Assembly: GCA_016271365.2 (NCBI GenBank)
Contig: CM057450.1
Span: 1,806,375,967 to 1,806,439,966 of the forward strand
Origin: Neoceratodus forsteri
Taxonomy: Eukaryota; Chordata; Ceratodontiformes; Ceratodontidae
DNA length: 64,000 nucleotides
Direction: 5' to 3'
Position numbers and translations under genes: made by a program
In this document: positions 35,385 through 46,145 of the stretch, piece after piece
Numbering within the stretch: the stretch's first letter is position 1
Layout: each line of letters opens with the position of its first letter
The notes under the pieces: generated by a model
Seen by the model: the letters and a program-made list of their open reading frames with translations, nothing else
The model's database searches: none
Told to the model about the DNA's origin: nothing

Positions 35385-35700
35385 GGAGAAGAATGATATA
35401 GGATGAAGATGAAGATGGGATGAAGTTGGAGGGAGGACGATTCAGAGGAAACATGAGAAAGAATTTCTTCACAGAATGGGTGGTGGACAAGTGGAACACC
35501 CTGCCAGAGGAAGTGGTGGGGGCTGAAACAATCACAGGATTTAAGAATGCATGGGATAGACATAAAGGAATTCTGGAGGTCAGGGGTAAGGGGCAACAGA
35601 CTTCTAGGAAAACAAACTGAACTTACAAGCTCAAATGGGCAGACTGGGTGGGCCACAGGCCCTTATCTGCCGACACTGTCTATGTATCTATGTATCTATA
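35385..35700 (+). mobile_element. CR1 3' end fragment (element L)
   Basis: A 315-base plus-strand fragment with the last part of ORF2: MKLEGGRFRGNMRKNFFTEW and TITGFKNAWDRHKGILE (35420-35620). It is followed by the tail GGGCCACAGGCCCTTATCTG and TCTATGTATCTATGTATCTATA. It lies head to head with element D and inside the same interrupted L2 copy. The tail tetranucleotide TCTATGTA has expanded into a microsatellite. Confidence 0.75.
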
Positions 35701-36150
35701 TATAAACAGTTATTTGCCTATAATTGTGGGCTGAGTCCTGTCCCTATTTACTTAAAGAATAGATTTTCCTTTAGAAGCATTGAATTAACATTGTGAAATC
35801 AAGTTGTTATGGATATGGTTGTCCCCCTTGTAAAATCAAAACTCTCCCTATATTTATTTAGTAATTACAGGTATATTCCGATATGTTGGAACAATCTTCA
35901 TCATGAATATAAACAAAAGATTTGTAAGCCCCTATCAATATCCCATCTAAGAAAACACCTGATATCCATACAGGAACCTTATAATTGTTATTGATGTTCT
36001 TTTTCTTTTATGCTTTTGTAATGACAATTGTTGCTTGACTATATTTATTATGTTGAGTGTTGATGTTTTGTATTTTTTGTAAAGGTTTCTACTGCGAATG
36101 AGTTTTTTACTCAATAGGTTTTTACCTTGAATAAACAACCAACCAAACAA
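35701..36150 (+). pseudogene. L2-like LINE, right half of the interrupted copy
   Basis: The plus strand reads, in part, MVVPLVKSKLSLYLFSNYRY, ICWNNLHHEYKQ and SISHLRKHLISIQE (35809-35994). This is the C-terminal end of an L2-type ORF2 (consensus RxxxxxPRLWNSLPxxLR...FKxxLKTxLF). Then comes a 3' UTR ending AATGAGTTTTTTACTCAATAGGTTTTTACCTTGAATAAACAACCAACCAAAC, in the style of other L2 tails here. It continues 24970-25254. Roughly 40 residues are missing at the joint. Confidence 0.65.
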
Positions 36151-36745
36151 AACAATAGCTTCACCCCGTTCAATAGATTTGTACAACATTTTGCATGTGT
36201 GGTCTGGGGGAGAAGGTCTCTTAAAGTACCAAGTTTTGTCCCAGTTGGATGTGTACATTCTGAGATCCAGATGGTGCAAAAAGTGGAAAAATTGGGGGGG
36301 TTGCAGTACTTTTGTTATCGCCTAGCACCCAGATGGTTTGGAATTTTGGCCTGAAGTTTTCACGGTAGAAAGGGTTTGCACCAGAATGGTGTCTTTCATT
36401 GGTTTGGTGAAACAATATTATTCTGTTCCAGAGTTATAAGGATTTGAAATTTCAGTTTTTAGCATGCTCAGTAGAGTCTTTTGGATAGCTGTTTGATACG
36501 AAAGAATTTGGAAATACCAAAGAAGATTTTTCTTTCGTGAGGGGTGATCTTGTTCATGGGAGAAAATTCTTCTTTTGTATGGCAGCCATCTTGTTTCAGT
36601 TTTAAAAAAAAATGGTTTCAAAAATCATAACAGTGATATCTCACAGTGGCACCAAAACATGTATCTTGCTAAACAGAACCCCATTAGCTGGATTCCGGAG
36701 TTAGTTTTTCGAAAATGTGTTTTTAAAACATTTAAAAAAGCCTCT
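36151..36745. other. Unclassified degraded sequence
   Basis: No motif recognised. Several short frames occur without any domain. Confidence 0.35.
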
Positions 36746-37105
36746 TTCATGAAACAATTTGGTCTTTCGTATGGCTCATGAAAGAGGAATAGGGCCATAT
36801 GAAAGAAGATTAGGTTCATAAGAAAGAAGACGTTGGACTTAGTGTTTTTTCACATTATTCTTTCATATGAACCAATCCTCTTTCGTGAGCTCATGAAAAT
36901 CTCACTAAAGAGGATTAGTTCATATGAAAGAAGTTGGATTTTTAATTTTTTTTCACATTCTTCCTTCGTATGAACCAATCAAAAGAGGATTGGTTCATAC
37001 AAAAGAAACAGACCTAGTGTTTTTCCACATTCTTTTTTTGTATGAACCATTCCTCTTTTGTGAGCTCATGAAAGAGGATTGATTCATATGAAATAAGTTG
37101 GACTT
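36746..37105. repeat. Tandem array of palindromic hairpin units
   Basis: Four units of about 70-100 bases. Each holds a CAATCCTCTTTCGTGAGCTC arm and its inverse AAGAGGATTGGTTCATAYGAAAGAA. The inverted pairs lie near 36748-36815, 36857-36932, 36959-37008 and 37030-37096. They are separated by a spacer of the form TTGGACTTAGTGTTTTTTCACATT. Each unit could fold into a stem of about 20-30 base pairs. It may be a foldback element or a satellite derived from one. Confidence 0.65.
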
Positions 37106-37309
37106 CGTTTTTTTCAGATTTGAACTTTAACAAGCTATACATCTGTCCATATTTGGAGTTAATGGACGCTCTGTATATCAAAAGAAAAGGTCTCAATGTG
37201 TACTACAAGACTAACATGTAATACCCACACAAATTCATGGTCTGTACCCAGCGCTCTAAAATTTACTCCCAAGTGCCCAAAGGATAACACTGCAACTTTA
37301 GCATGCCAT
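37106..37309. other. Unclassified spacer
   Basis: Nothing recognised between the hairpin array and the minisatellite. Confidence 0.35.
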
Positions 37310-37860
37310 AAGTCTGTCTGTGACTGTGATTATTTTTATTGCACAGGGATCGGGGCTGGAGAGGGGAGACACTACACTATGGAAATGGGGGACTGTGATT
37401 ATTTTCATTTTCCTGGGATCTGGGCTGGGGAGGGGGGACACTACACTATGGAAATGGGGATTTGTGACTATTGATTTTTGCTGGGAGCGGGCTGGGGGGG
37501 GAACAACTGTATATCTAACCCTAGGCTGTGCTCGGGGCGCCAACCCAGCCCGTGCATAAGTAAAGTAGGGTTTCAGGAGCATAACTATGTGCTGGCACAG
37601 CCGGTCACAGTCACACTTTGGGGGGGGGGGTCAATATTGTGATGCGCTGCATATGCATGAGGGACCCCTTATTTGCATTGATGCATCACAATATTTTGCA
37701 TGGTGGCACAGTCGGCGGTGCATGGCACATTGGTGGTCTTTGAATATGGCAATGCCCCTGATAGCCCGTGCAAGTCCGGAGATGCATGGCCCATCCAGGG
37801 ATGCATCGCGCATCTCGTCTGAATATGTTAGCCATTATCTCTAAATGGCTGAGGTCAGTT
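37310..37860 (+). repeat. Minisatellite-bearing repeat, copy 2
   Basis: Two to three units of about 68 bases with GGGCTGGGGAGGGGGGACAC followed by TACACTATGGAAATGGGG and TGTGATTATTTTCATTTTC (37320-37500). A segment with GCTGCATATGCATGAGGGAC, TTTGCATTGATGCATCACAA and TTTGAATATGGCAATGCC follows (37630-37760). The order is the same as at 21.3-21.9 kb. An ATGCATCACAATATT inverted motif flanks the middle part. No protein coding is supported. Confidence 0.5.
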
Positions 37861-38385
37861 ATTGCTATATAAATATTGGCTCGCAATATCTGAGGTCAAT
37901 TTATGTTACAGTGTTGCTGGCCAGGATGCAACACAATACTGCAGCAAACTGCAGTAGAGTTACTGCATTAAACAGAGCAGTTTCAGTGGTAGTTAATCCC
38001 TTTTGTCATGCAGTAACTTTGGACGTTGTATTGCATACTGGCCAGCTCCACTGTGTATACATATTTGCTCTCGGTGACTGAGGCTGATCTAAAGTATTTA
38101 AATATTGGAACTCAACGGTGGAGGTCCATTCAGGGAAAGTTAAAATGGGTACCAGTTCCTAGTCTCGTGTCTGAGACTGAACAGAATTAAAACCTAAGAA
38201 GAAAACGAATCCAAAAGGTTTTAAAAGGCAAAACTACAAGTCCCAGAACTGGGACTGAATACACAATTTTCAGTTGCGTATGACTGTGTCACAGCTTAAA
38301 TGTGTGGATGTGACCACCAGTTGCGAAACTGGAAAACAAGACGTCCATGTCTGGAGTCTACATTAATTTAAAAACATATCTTAAA
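37861..38385. other. Unclassified spacer
   Basis: No feature recognised, apart from the 16-base motif at its right edge that is duplicated after the SINE. Confidence 0.35.
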
Positions 38386-38401
38386 GTGGCCCTTCGGGTT
38401 T

Positions 38402-38896
38402 TTTTTTTTTTTTTTTTATCATTGAATGCTTTCTCTCCTCCCGTACGTCCCCCATCTGACCGGCTCCCCCAGCTCCGTCCCCTGGAATTACTGGGGCTTA
38501 CCTTACGCCCGGTCTGGGAGCGGTGCCTGCGGAGAGTTGGTTGCCATCCTGCCGCTGGTTCCATTTTTCCGTTTTCTCCCCTTTATTCCGAGGCCCCAGG
38601 AGAAGGTTGCATCGTGTGGAGCACGCATCGCCTTCAGCCCTGGCAATAGCTCTCCTCCCACCAGTAGCCCTGCTGTTCCCTGCTTGCACAGCCCTCGGCC
38701 TCCACCAGGGGCAGCAGTTAGTGAGGGATGCCATCCCACCTCCCCGGAGAGGAGAGCTGCCTGTCGGCCTCTCCGTCCAACTCCGTTTCCCCCCCCCTTG
38801 CCGACCTCCGGCGACTCAGGCTCTCTTCCGAACCCGGGTCACGGCGTGCTGCAAGGTGAGACGTCCAGCACCTCAGCCCTCTGTGCCACCCGGCCG
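38402..38896 (-). mobile_element. tRNA-derived SINE with poly(A) tail
   Basis: A GC-rich retroposed unit of about 495 bases on the minus strand. It is flanked by 16-base direct repeats, GTGGCCCTTCGGGTTT (38386-38401) and GTGGCCCTTCAGGTTT (38897-38912). At its minus-strand 5' end lie a box A-like TGGCACAGAGGG (38877-38888) and a box B-like GGTTCGG (38828-38834), spaced as in a tRNA-like RNA polymerase III promoter. The minus-strand 3' end is a run of about 17 A. A long target duplication and an A tail point to mobilisation by an L1-type enzyme. The body beyond the tRNA-like head was not recognised. Confidence 0.65.
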
Positions 38897-38912
38897 GTGG
38901 CCCTTCAGGTTT

Positions 38913-39436
38913 CTAAAGAAAATGTTCAACATTTGGCTTCATAATGCCAAATTCAGATAGGCAATTTAAACTGAGGGCAGAGAATGTTGCCTCTGTACTA
39001 ATGCCTGTCTCAAATATTCTTTAGTGTTCTTCTGAAAACAGATAAGGAACCTGCTTAAAAAAATGACTACAGTTGCCACACTCCCTAAACATAAGGACAC
39101 CTAGGTCCACTGAGGTAACACCTCTTTTGGAGAAACTATTTCCTGTAAGTTTGCAAGAGGCTGAACCTATAATGCAAAGGTCCTAAATTTACTTTTCTGT
39201 CCTTCCAGAGGAGGTTAAGATATGAAGAACAGGAGCAGTACCTCCTACTCAATATTTTGACAGGGGAATAAGGAATTTAGCTCTCCACACAGAGTGCTGT
39301 AGGACATATTCTATTAATTCCACTTTCAAACAGAGGAATGCTTGTGATGGTAAATATTCTGACATTACAGTAAACAGCAGAAGCTAGGAACCCGTTTTTT
39401 TTTTTTAATTATATTGGGCCAAACATTAACAACACT
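38913..39436. other. Unclassified spacer
   Basis: AT-rich sequence with no assigned feature. A T run occurs at 39396-39405. Confidence 0.35.
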
Positions 39437-39692
39437 ATCCCTCCTCAGAAGGATCCAGACGTCAGAGAGCCTTCCACTACAGTTCAAGCTCTCCCTGCAG
39501 CTGCTGCAGACTGACCCTCCCTCCCCAGAAGGAGCCAGACATCAGAGAGCTTCCCACTACAGTTCAAGCTCTCCCTGCAGCTGCTGTGACTGACCCTCTC
39601 ACCCCAGAAGAATCCAGACACCAGAGATCCTCCCACTACAGTTCATTCTCTCCCTGCAGCTGCTGCGGACTGACCACTCCCTCCCCAGAAGG
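39437..39692 (+). repeat. 80-bp tandem repeat
   Basis: Three full units plus the start of a fourth. The anchor CCAGAAG recurs at 39446, 39526, 39605 and 39686, giving periods of 80, 79 and 81 bases. Each unit carries CCACTACAGTTCAAGCTCTC and CCTGCAGCTGCTG. The units differ by few substitutions. Confidence 0.85.
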
Positions 39693-40139
39693 TAGAGAGT
39701 TTGCAAGTGTTCTTGGAGGGATTTCGTGTTTGGCTCCTCCCACCCAACCACAGTTTTACTTTTATACCTGCCAGACCCTGTCAGCCTACTTTTGCCCGCC
39801 TACCTCTCACTCCCATTTGGTACAGCCCACTCAGCCCCTGAAGTAGCATTGAAGTCACTTCTTCTGCCCCTATCCCCCTATATTGTACTCTAAACATTTT
39901 CTGGACTGGACCCGTCTCCCTCTACAACAATTTTCCTCTCAGCTCTTTCTCACTATTTTACCCTGCCCAGGTACTCATCTGCGGGGGTCACCCTTTCTGT
40001 GGGGCCATGGGACTCAAACCACCTCTGCATCCCTGTAGCTCTGGTAGTGCCTGAAAATGGTCCTTTGGATCAGTGCACCCACCCAGTTATCAAAGACATA
40101 AATTATCAGAATCAGTGTTTAATTTTTCACTAGCCAAAC
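39693..40139. other. Unclassified C-rich spacer
   Basis: Continues in C/T-rich sequence after the tandem repeat. No coding or repeat family recognised. Confidence 0.35.
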
Positions 40140-40499
40140 AGCATTTAGGGGGTGGATGTGGTGGTAGTCACGAGAAAGTTGGGCAAACAAAAACCATGAC
40201 TGGGACCTAAACATGCGGGGGTACACTATGCTTAGGAAGGATAGAAAGGAGGGCAGAGGGGGTGGAGTGGCTATGTTCATTAGAGATGCCATAGAAATTG
40301 CTAGGGTAGAAGAGGCAGAGGGAAACGTGGAGGTCTTATGAAACATAGAAACATAGACTTTGATGGCAGATAAGGACCACTTGGCCCACCCAGTCTACCC
40401 ATTTCCCTACCTACTGGATAAGCTGCAGATTCTAGTTAACCAACAGCATTTTTCCTGCAACCCCCCACTATAATTGCCCTATGTCTGTCCCATGCATGT

Positions 40500-43270
40500 T
40501 TGAATTCCTCCACTGTTTTAGACCCCACAACCTCTCCAGGAAGGCGGTTCCATCGTCACCACTCTCTCCGTGAAAAAGAATTTCCTCACATTTCCCTGAG
40601 CGTCCCCCTCTAACTTTAAATTGTGCCCCCTTGTTCTTACATCTCTTTTTTGAAAGATGCTACCCTCCTGGAATTTGTTGATTCCTTGAGGTACTTAAAA
40701 GTTTCTATCATGTCCCCGTCCCTCCTTTCATCAAGGGTATACATATTAAGCTCTCTCAGTCTCTCTTCATATGGTTTCTGATGTAGACCCTGCATCATTT
40801 AGTTGCCCTCCTCTGGACTGCTTCCATCCTGTCTATGTCCTTGCGTAGATGAGGTCTCCAAAACTGCACACAGTACTCCAGATGGGGTCTCACCAACTGT
40901 CTGTATAGAGGGATAACCACTTCCCTTTTTCTACTTGTGATGCCCCTCCCTATGCATCCCAGTATCCCCCTGGCTTTCCCTACTGACTTCTCACATTGCA
41001 TACCCACCTTTAGATCATCTGATATGACTACACCCAGATCCCTTTCCATTATTGTTGTTGTTAGTACCTCCCCTGCTATTGTGTACTCTTCTCCTGGATT
41101 TTTATTTCCCAGGTGCATTACTTTGCACTTCTTTGCATTGAATCTAAGTTTCCATATCTCTGACCATTCCTCCAACCTTGCCAAGTCCCTTCTCATCCTT
41201 TCTACCCCTCCTTGTGTATCAACTCTGTTACAGATCTTTGTGTCATCCGCAAAGAGGCATACCTTTCCTTCCAGACCCTCTGCAATGTCACCTATAAAGG
41301 CGTTAAGAGGACTGGACCCAGTACTGAGCCTGAGGTACTCCACTAGTAACCCCCCTTTCTTAAGAATGTGTTCCATTCACTATTACCTTCTGTGTCCTGT
41401 TGTGCAGCCAGTTTTCTCAGGCTACCACCCTGGGACCCACTCCCAGGCTGGCTAACTTGATTATTAATCTTTTGAGCGAGACTGTGTCAAATGCCTTGCT
41501 AAAGTCTAGGTAGGCCATATCCACAGCCCCTCCCTGGTCTATTACTTTGGTCACCCAGTCAAAGAAATCGATTAGATTTGTCTGACATGACCTTCCTGCT
41601 GTGAATCCATGCTGCTTTGGGTCCAGTTCCCCGCTGGCCTCTAGGTACTCAACAATTCTTTCTTTCAGAAGTGATTCCATCATTTTCCCCACCACTGGGG
41701 TCAAACTAACAGGTCTGTAGTTTCCTGCTTCTGCCTTGCTCCCACTTTTGTGAAGGGGAATCACATCTGCCCTCCTCCAGTCCTCAGGTACCACCCCATC
41801 TTCCCATGATTTGTTAAAAAGTGTGGTTAGTGGTGTCACTAGGTCCTCCCTTAGCTCTTTTAGGATTCTAGGGTGAATCCCGTCAGGCCCCATTGCTTTG
41901 TCCACCTTGAGTTTTAGAAGTTCCTTCAGTACTCTTTCTTCTTTAAATGGACTGGTATCAATTCCCCAGGTCGCATCTGGAAATGAGCGGGCCCCGCTCA
42001 GAATGCTTATCTGGTAAATCTCTTAAATAAATAAATAAATAAATAAACACCACTATCCAGAGTGCTTCTACTGTTTGGTTTGGGTAACTCCTCCTCTTCT
42101 TCTTTTGTGAATACTGAGCAAAAGTATTCATTCATTATCTCTTCCTTTTCACTGTCTCCCTCTGCCCACCTCCCCTCTCCTTTATTAATCTTCCCTATCC
42201 CTCCCTTAACCTTTCTATGTTCCCTAATGTACCTATAAAAGGTTTTATCCCCCTTCTTAACCGAGTTGGCTATCCTTTCCTCGGTTTGGGCCTTTGCTTT
42301 TCTGACTGCCTTCCCCACTTCTTTCTGCTTTAATTGATACAGTTCCCTGTCGTGTTCTATCTGTGATTCCTTATACTTTTTGAATGCAGCCTTTTTCTCC
42401 TTAACCTTCCCTGGCACTTCTTTTGAGAGCCATAGTGTTTTTTTATTCCGCTTTGTTTTCTTTATTTGTTTCACACAAAGGCTTGTTGCCTCCATGATGG
42501 CAGTTTTGATTTTTCTCCATTGTTCTTCCACTCCTCCTTTCTGGCCACTTGCTAATGCATTCCTCAGGTATTCACCCATTATGCCAAAGTCAGCCCTTCT
42601 AAAGTCCAGTATCCTTGTATTTGTAAAGCTTGTCTCCATGGTTGTGTTTATTGTGAAGCACACTGTGCAGTGGTTAAGCTTGTTCCCAGGTGTCTACTGA
42701 CTTCTAAGTTTGTGATCCTCTCTCCATTTGAGTACCAGGTCTAATATTGCTCCCTCCCGAGTGAGTTCCACCACTAACTGTCTAAAGCATGCTCCCTGTA
42801 AGGCATCGAGAATGACCCTGCTCTTGGATGTGGCTGCAGTCCATGTCGCCCAGTTAACATCTGGCATATTCAGGTCCCCCATCAACAGTATCTCCCCTTT
42901 TTCAGCCATTTTGAGAATGCCCTCTATCATTTTCTTGTCCATTTCCTCCCCTTGAGACGGGGGTCTGTATACAACCCCTGTCGGATTGTGATGCCATTCC
43001 TGTCTCCAATGAGACCCAGAGTTCTCTTTGTCCTCCCCCTTTACTTTTAGTTCTGTTACTTTGATCCCTTCCCTTATGTAGAGAGCTACTCCACCTCTCT
43101 TTTACCCTCCCTGTCCCTTCTTGTAGATTGTGTACCCTGGTATGTTAACATTCCAGTCATGGTTCTCCATGTACCATGTTTCTGTGACTGCCACAATATC
43201 CAAGTGTTCCACTTCCATCAGGGCTACTAGCTCTGGAAGCTTGTTTCCCAGACTACGGGCATTGGTACTC
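40500..43270 (-). pseudogene. CR1 element G ORF2
   Basis: The endonuclease start near 43270-43130 reads STNARSLGNKLPELVALME and AVTETWYMENHDW. It then shows GEILLMGDLNMPDVNW (42694-42942), with the SDH region shifted. The linker with KKTLWLSKEVPGKV lies at 42007-42663. Reverse transcriptase has KAMGPDGIHPRILKELREDL, KSGSKAEAGNYRPVSLTPVV and [16 protein letters not shown] (41417-41905), then LFADDTKICNRVDTQGG and [20 protein letters not shown] (40795-41376). The catalytic box FADD is intact. A deletion around 41330-41345 removes the GVPQGSVLGPV loop partly, and frameshifts occur. Confidence 0.87.
41962..42047 (+). mobile_element. Short L2/SINE 3' tail insertion
   Basis: About 86 bases interrupt the linker/RT border of element G. 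Compared with element C (near 14020) the flanks join cleanly. The insert ends CTCAGAATGCTTATCTGGTAAATCTCTTAAATAAATAAATAAATAAAT. This resembles L2-type tails, compare GGAGCTTTTCCTGGTAAA at 48630. It is a 5'-truncated L2 or an L2-tailed SINE. Confidence 0.6.
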
Positions 43271-46145
43271 ATTGCCCTCCATTTAATGTTAGCTTTATCC
43301 TTTTACCCCATCCCTGCTCTTATTGCCCTTGTCCATTTTTTCATTTACCCCTGTCCTGCCCTCTGTCAAGCTCTGTACCTCAGTGTTTACCCTACTACCT
43401 GCCATGCTTTGTGGGGGGAGGCTTGAACTTTCCTGTTTCCTATCAGCACCTCCCCCCGTGGCTTATGGGTTACCTTACGAACCCCGCAGGAGGTAAGGTC
43501 AAGCTGGGTGTAGTATATAGGTCCCCCGGGATGAGTGATGTTCTGGAGGATGGTTTGCTGGACAACATCATTGCCCAGTGTGGACCAAAAGGGGAAGGAG
43601 TGGTGTTGATGGGGGACCTTAATATGCCAGGTACAAACTGGGGAACCATGTCCTCTAAGGTGGCCAAGGAGCAGAGGCTGCTGGCTGGCTTCCAGGATGT
43701 GTTCTTAACACAGCATGTGATGGAGCCCACAAGGGAGGGGCATGTCCTGGATGTGGTTCTGGCAGATGGTGATCTAGTAAGGGACCTAGTTGCAGAGGAT
43801 CCCCTGACTGGGAGCGACCACAATACTGTCTGGTTTCAAATAAGCATGGGGGGAGGGGGGAGAGATCTAGGACACTGGCGGTGGACTTCAGGGGCAGACT
43901 TTGTGGGCATGGGAAATATTCTCAAGGATCACTTGAAGGGGATTACATCAATGACAAATGTGGAAAAGAGATGGGAGGTCATAAAACGGGGACTTCATGA
44001 GGCAGTCAGGACCTGCGCTAAGGTGAAACGTAAGGGAGCAAGTTCACATAAACCATGCTGATGGTCCAGTGAGGTTCAGGTAGTGGTCAGAGAAAGAAGG
44101 CGGCCTGCAAAAATATAAAACAACAAGAGGGATAGGGAAAAGAAATGTACCATCTTGCATCTAGAAAAGTCACCCGGATGGTGAGGGCAAAGTCAGTAAA
44201 ACAGCGGCTGGCACAGGGATACATGGAGGAAAAGGGGTTCTTCGGTACATTGGGAGGCGGAGAAAACTAAGGGCCATCTCGGCAGATTGAGATCAGAAGG
44301 AGGGTGAATGGAAGAGGCGAGGGACCAGGCAGAGGTATTACACGAGTACTTCACCTCTGTGTTCACTAGGGAGGGGATGGAATATCTACAAAGCAAGCCA
44401 CGATGGGGATAGAAGCAGTAGTGAGTGGGATCAGGGGGAGCAACAGAAATAGAGCAAGAGGGAGGGAGAGGTACCCCAGGGGTGTCACATCAGGATAAAG
44501 ATAAAAAGGCCAGTAAGGTGGAGGGGACGGATGATGCTATCTCCACCGAAAGGGTGTGGTTAGCCCTCAAGGCCCTAAGGAAAGATAAATCTCCTGGGCC
44601 GGATGGCATTCATCTGAGAGTACTGTGGGAATTGGCAGACATACTGGCTGCACCCCTGGCGGAGCTCTTCAACAGGTCGCTTGAGACAGGGAGGGTACCT
44701 AGGGATTGGCGAGAGGCACATGTGGTGCCAATCCATAAAGGAGGGTTGAGGGGAAGTACCAGGTAACTATAGTCCCATCAGTTTGACCTCGGTGGTGGGA
44801 AAATTAATGGAGAGTATACTAAAGGAACGATTGGGGGTGTACTTGGAGGAGGTGGGAGGTCTAGATAGTCGGCAACATGGGTTTGTGCCAGGTAGATCAT
44901 GTCAAACCAATCTTGTGGAGTTCTACAAATGGGTAACATCAGAACTGGACAGGGAAAAGCCTGTGGATGTATTATTCTTGGACTTCAGCAAGGCGTTTGA
45001 CTCTGTCCCCCACAGTGGTCTGGTGGAGAAACTGACGGGGTTGGGAGTAGGTCCTTTGATGGTCAGATGAATTGAAAAGTGGCTAGCTGGATGCACCCAG
45101 AGAGTAGTGGTCGGTGGGGAGATCTTGAACCCTAGAGGTGGTAGTGGTGCCATGAGAGCTCAGTCCTGGTCCGATCCTGTTTAATGCATACATCATCGGA
45201 CATCAGGCAGGGTATAGGGTTTGAAATGAGTCTCTTCGCTGATGACTCCAAAATGGGAGCAGTAGTTGAGGGGAAGAGGGAGGTTGGCCTGCAGGGACCT
45301 AGACACCCTGGAAAGCTGGGCTCACACATGGAAATTAAATTTCAATATCACCAAGTGCAAGGTGTTACATCTTGGTGAAACCCTAAACACAGGTACACCC
45401 TGGGAGGGAGGCACTGGAGACCTCAACAGGGAAAAAGACCTAGGGTCATGGTGGATGCATGTATGAATAACTCTGAGCAATGCAGGAAGGCTAGCAAGGC
45501 AAACAGGATGTTGGGATGCATTGTAAGGGGATCATCTCTAGGAGCAGGGAAGTGATTCTGCCACTGTACAATGGACTGGTTAGACCACACCTTGAGTACT
45601 GTGTACAGTACTGGAGACCACACTTGAAGAGGGGCATACAGCTCCTGGAGAGGGTACAGAGGAAGGCAGCTAAGATGATACGAGGACTAGGGGCTTTGAC
45701 GTACGAGGACAGACTTGAGGAGCTCTGCCTGTTTTCATTGGAGGAGTGGAGAGACAGGGGGGACATGACTGAGGTCTTCAAGTACCTCAAGAGAATAAAT
45801 AGGTAAACATGGAGGGGATCTTTAGACTAAAGCAGGGAGGCATCACCAGAGGACATGGTTTGAAGTTGGAAGGTGAAAGGGTGAGGGGGGAAAAGAGGAG
45901 GAGGTTTTTCACTGAGAGGGTGGTGGACCCTTGAAATGCGCTGCCTGGCGAGCTGGTTCAGAGGTCCACAGTGAAGGGCTTCAAGAGAGGGTGGGACAGA
46001 CACAGAAAGCGGTTGCATCAGATGATGGCCTGGCCCAGAGGGGTGGGATGGATGATAGGGGTTTCTGGAACACAAGGCACCCAACTAGGGATCTGAGGTT
46101 CAAGCAGACTCAATAGACCGTAAGGCCTAATCTGCTGGCAATTAG

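Larger units (their letters stand above)
40341..43473 (-). mobile_element. CR1 element G, inserted into element F
   Basis: Minus-strand CR1 of the element B/C subfamily. Its 3' terminus at 40341 reads GGCCAAGTGGTCCTTATCTG then TTTCTATGTTT. It covers the whole of ORF2 and a short leader, and its 5' end is near 43473. ORF1 is missing. A six-base flank CTTATG/CTTACG may be a target duplication. It carries a small insertion of its own at 41962-42047. Confidence 0.85.
40145..46110 (+). pseudogene. CR1 element F ORF2, split and decayed
   Basis: The endonuclease start at 40145-40340 reads VDVVVVT, NHDWDLNMRGYTMLRKDRK and GGGVAMFIRDAIE. After element G it continues with LGVVYRSPGMSDVLEDG, GVVLMGDLNMPGTNW, LDVVLADGDL and TGSDHNTVWFQ (43411-44061). 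Reverse transcriptase follows: SPGPDGIHLRVLWELADIL (44425-44766), [40 protein letters not shown] (44783-45070) and SLFADDSKMGAVVEG (about 45225). The C-terminal part has [20 protein letters not shown] and RVQRKAAKMIRGLG (45516-45806). Endonuclease and FADD residues persist. Frame breaks at 44062, 44767, 45071 and later inactivate it. Confidence 0.85.
40140..46145 (+). mobile_element. CR1 element F, split by element G
   Basis: Plus-strand CR1 of the same subfamily as element D, judged by its tail AGGCCTAATCTGCTGGCAAT at about 46130 and by its residues (SKMGAVVEG, TRRVQRK). It starts in the middle of the endonuclease near 40140, runs to 40340, is interrupted by element G, and resumes near 43474. 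ORF1 is absent. The insertion is flanked by CTTATG and CTTACG. Confidence 0.82.

Noticed and set aside
25255..35700. Elements D and L as one twin-primed, inverted LINE insertion
   Set aside because: Both carry their own 3' end and have different tail sequences, so they are separate insertions.
38426..38960. Plus-strand ORFs of 172 and 145 codons
   Set aside because: They lie antisense across the GC-rich SINE and its flank, without codon bias or domains.
39437..39692. CRISPR-like array
   Set aside because: Units are 80-base head-to-tail copies without unique spacers, in a vertebrate genome.
42024..42050. AAATAAATAAAT run as a plain microsatellite
   Set aside because: It is the tail of an 86-base L2/SINE insertion with a defined left edge inside CR1 element G.
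43470..43823. Minus-strand ORF of 117 codons
   Set aside because: It is the antisense shadow of the CR1 element F endonuclease.
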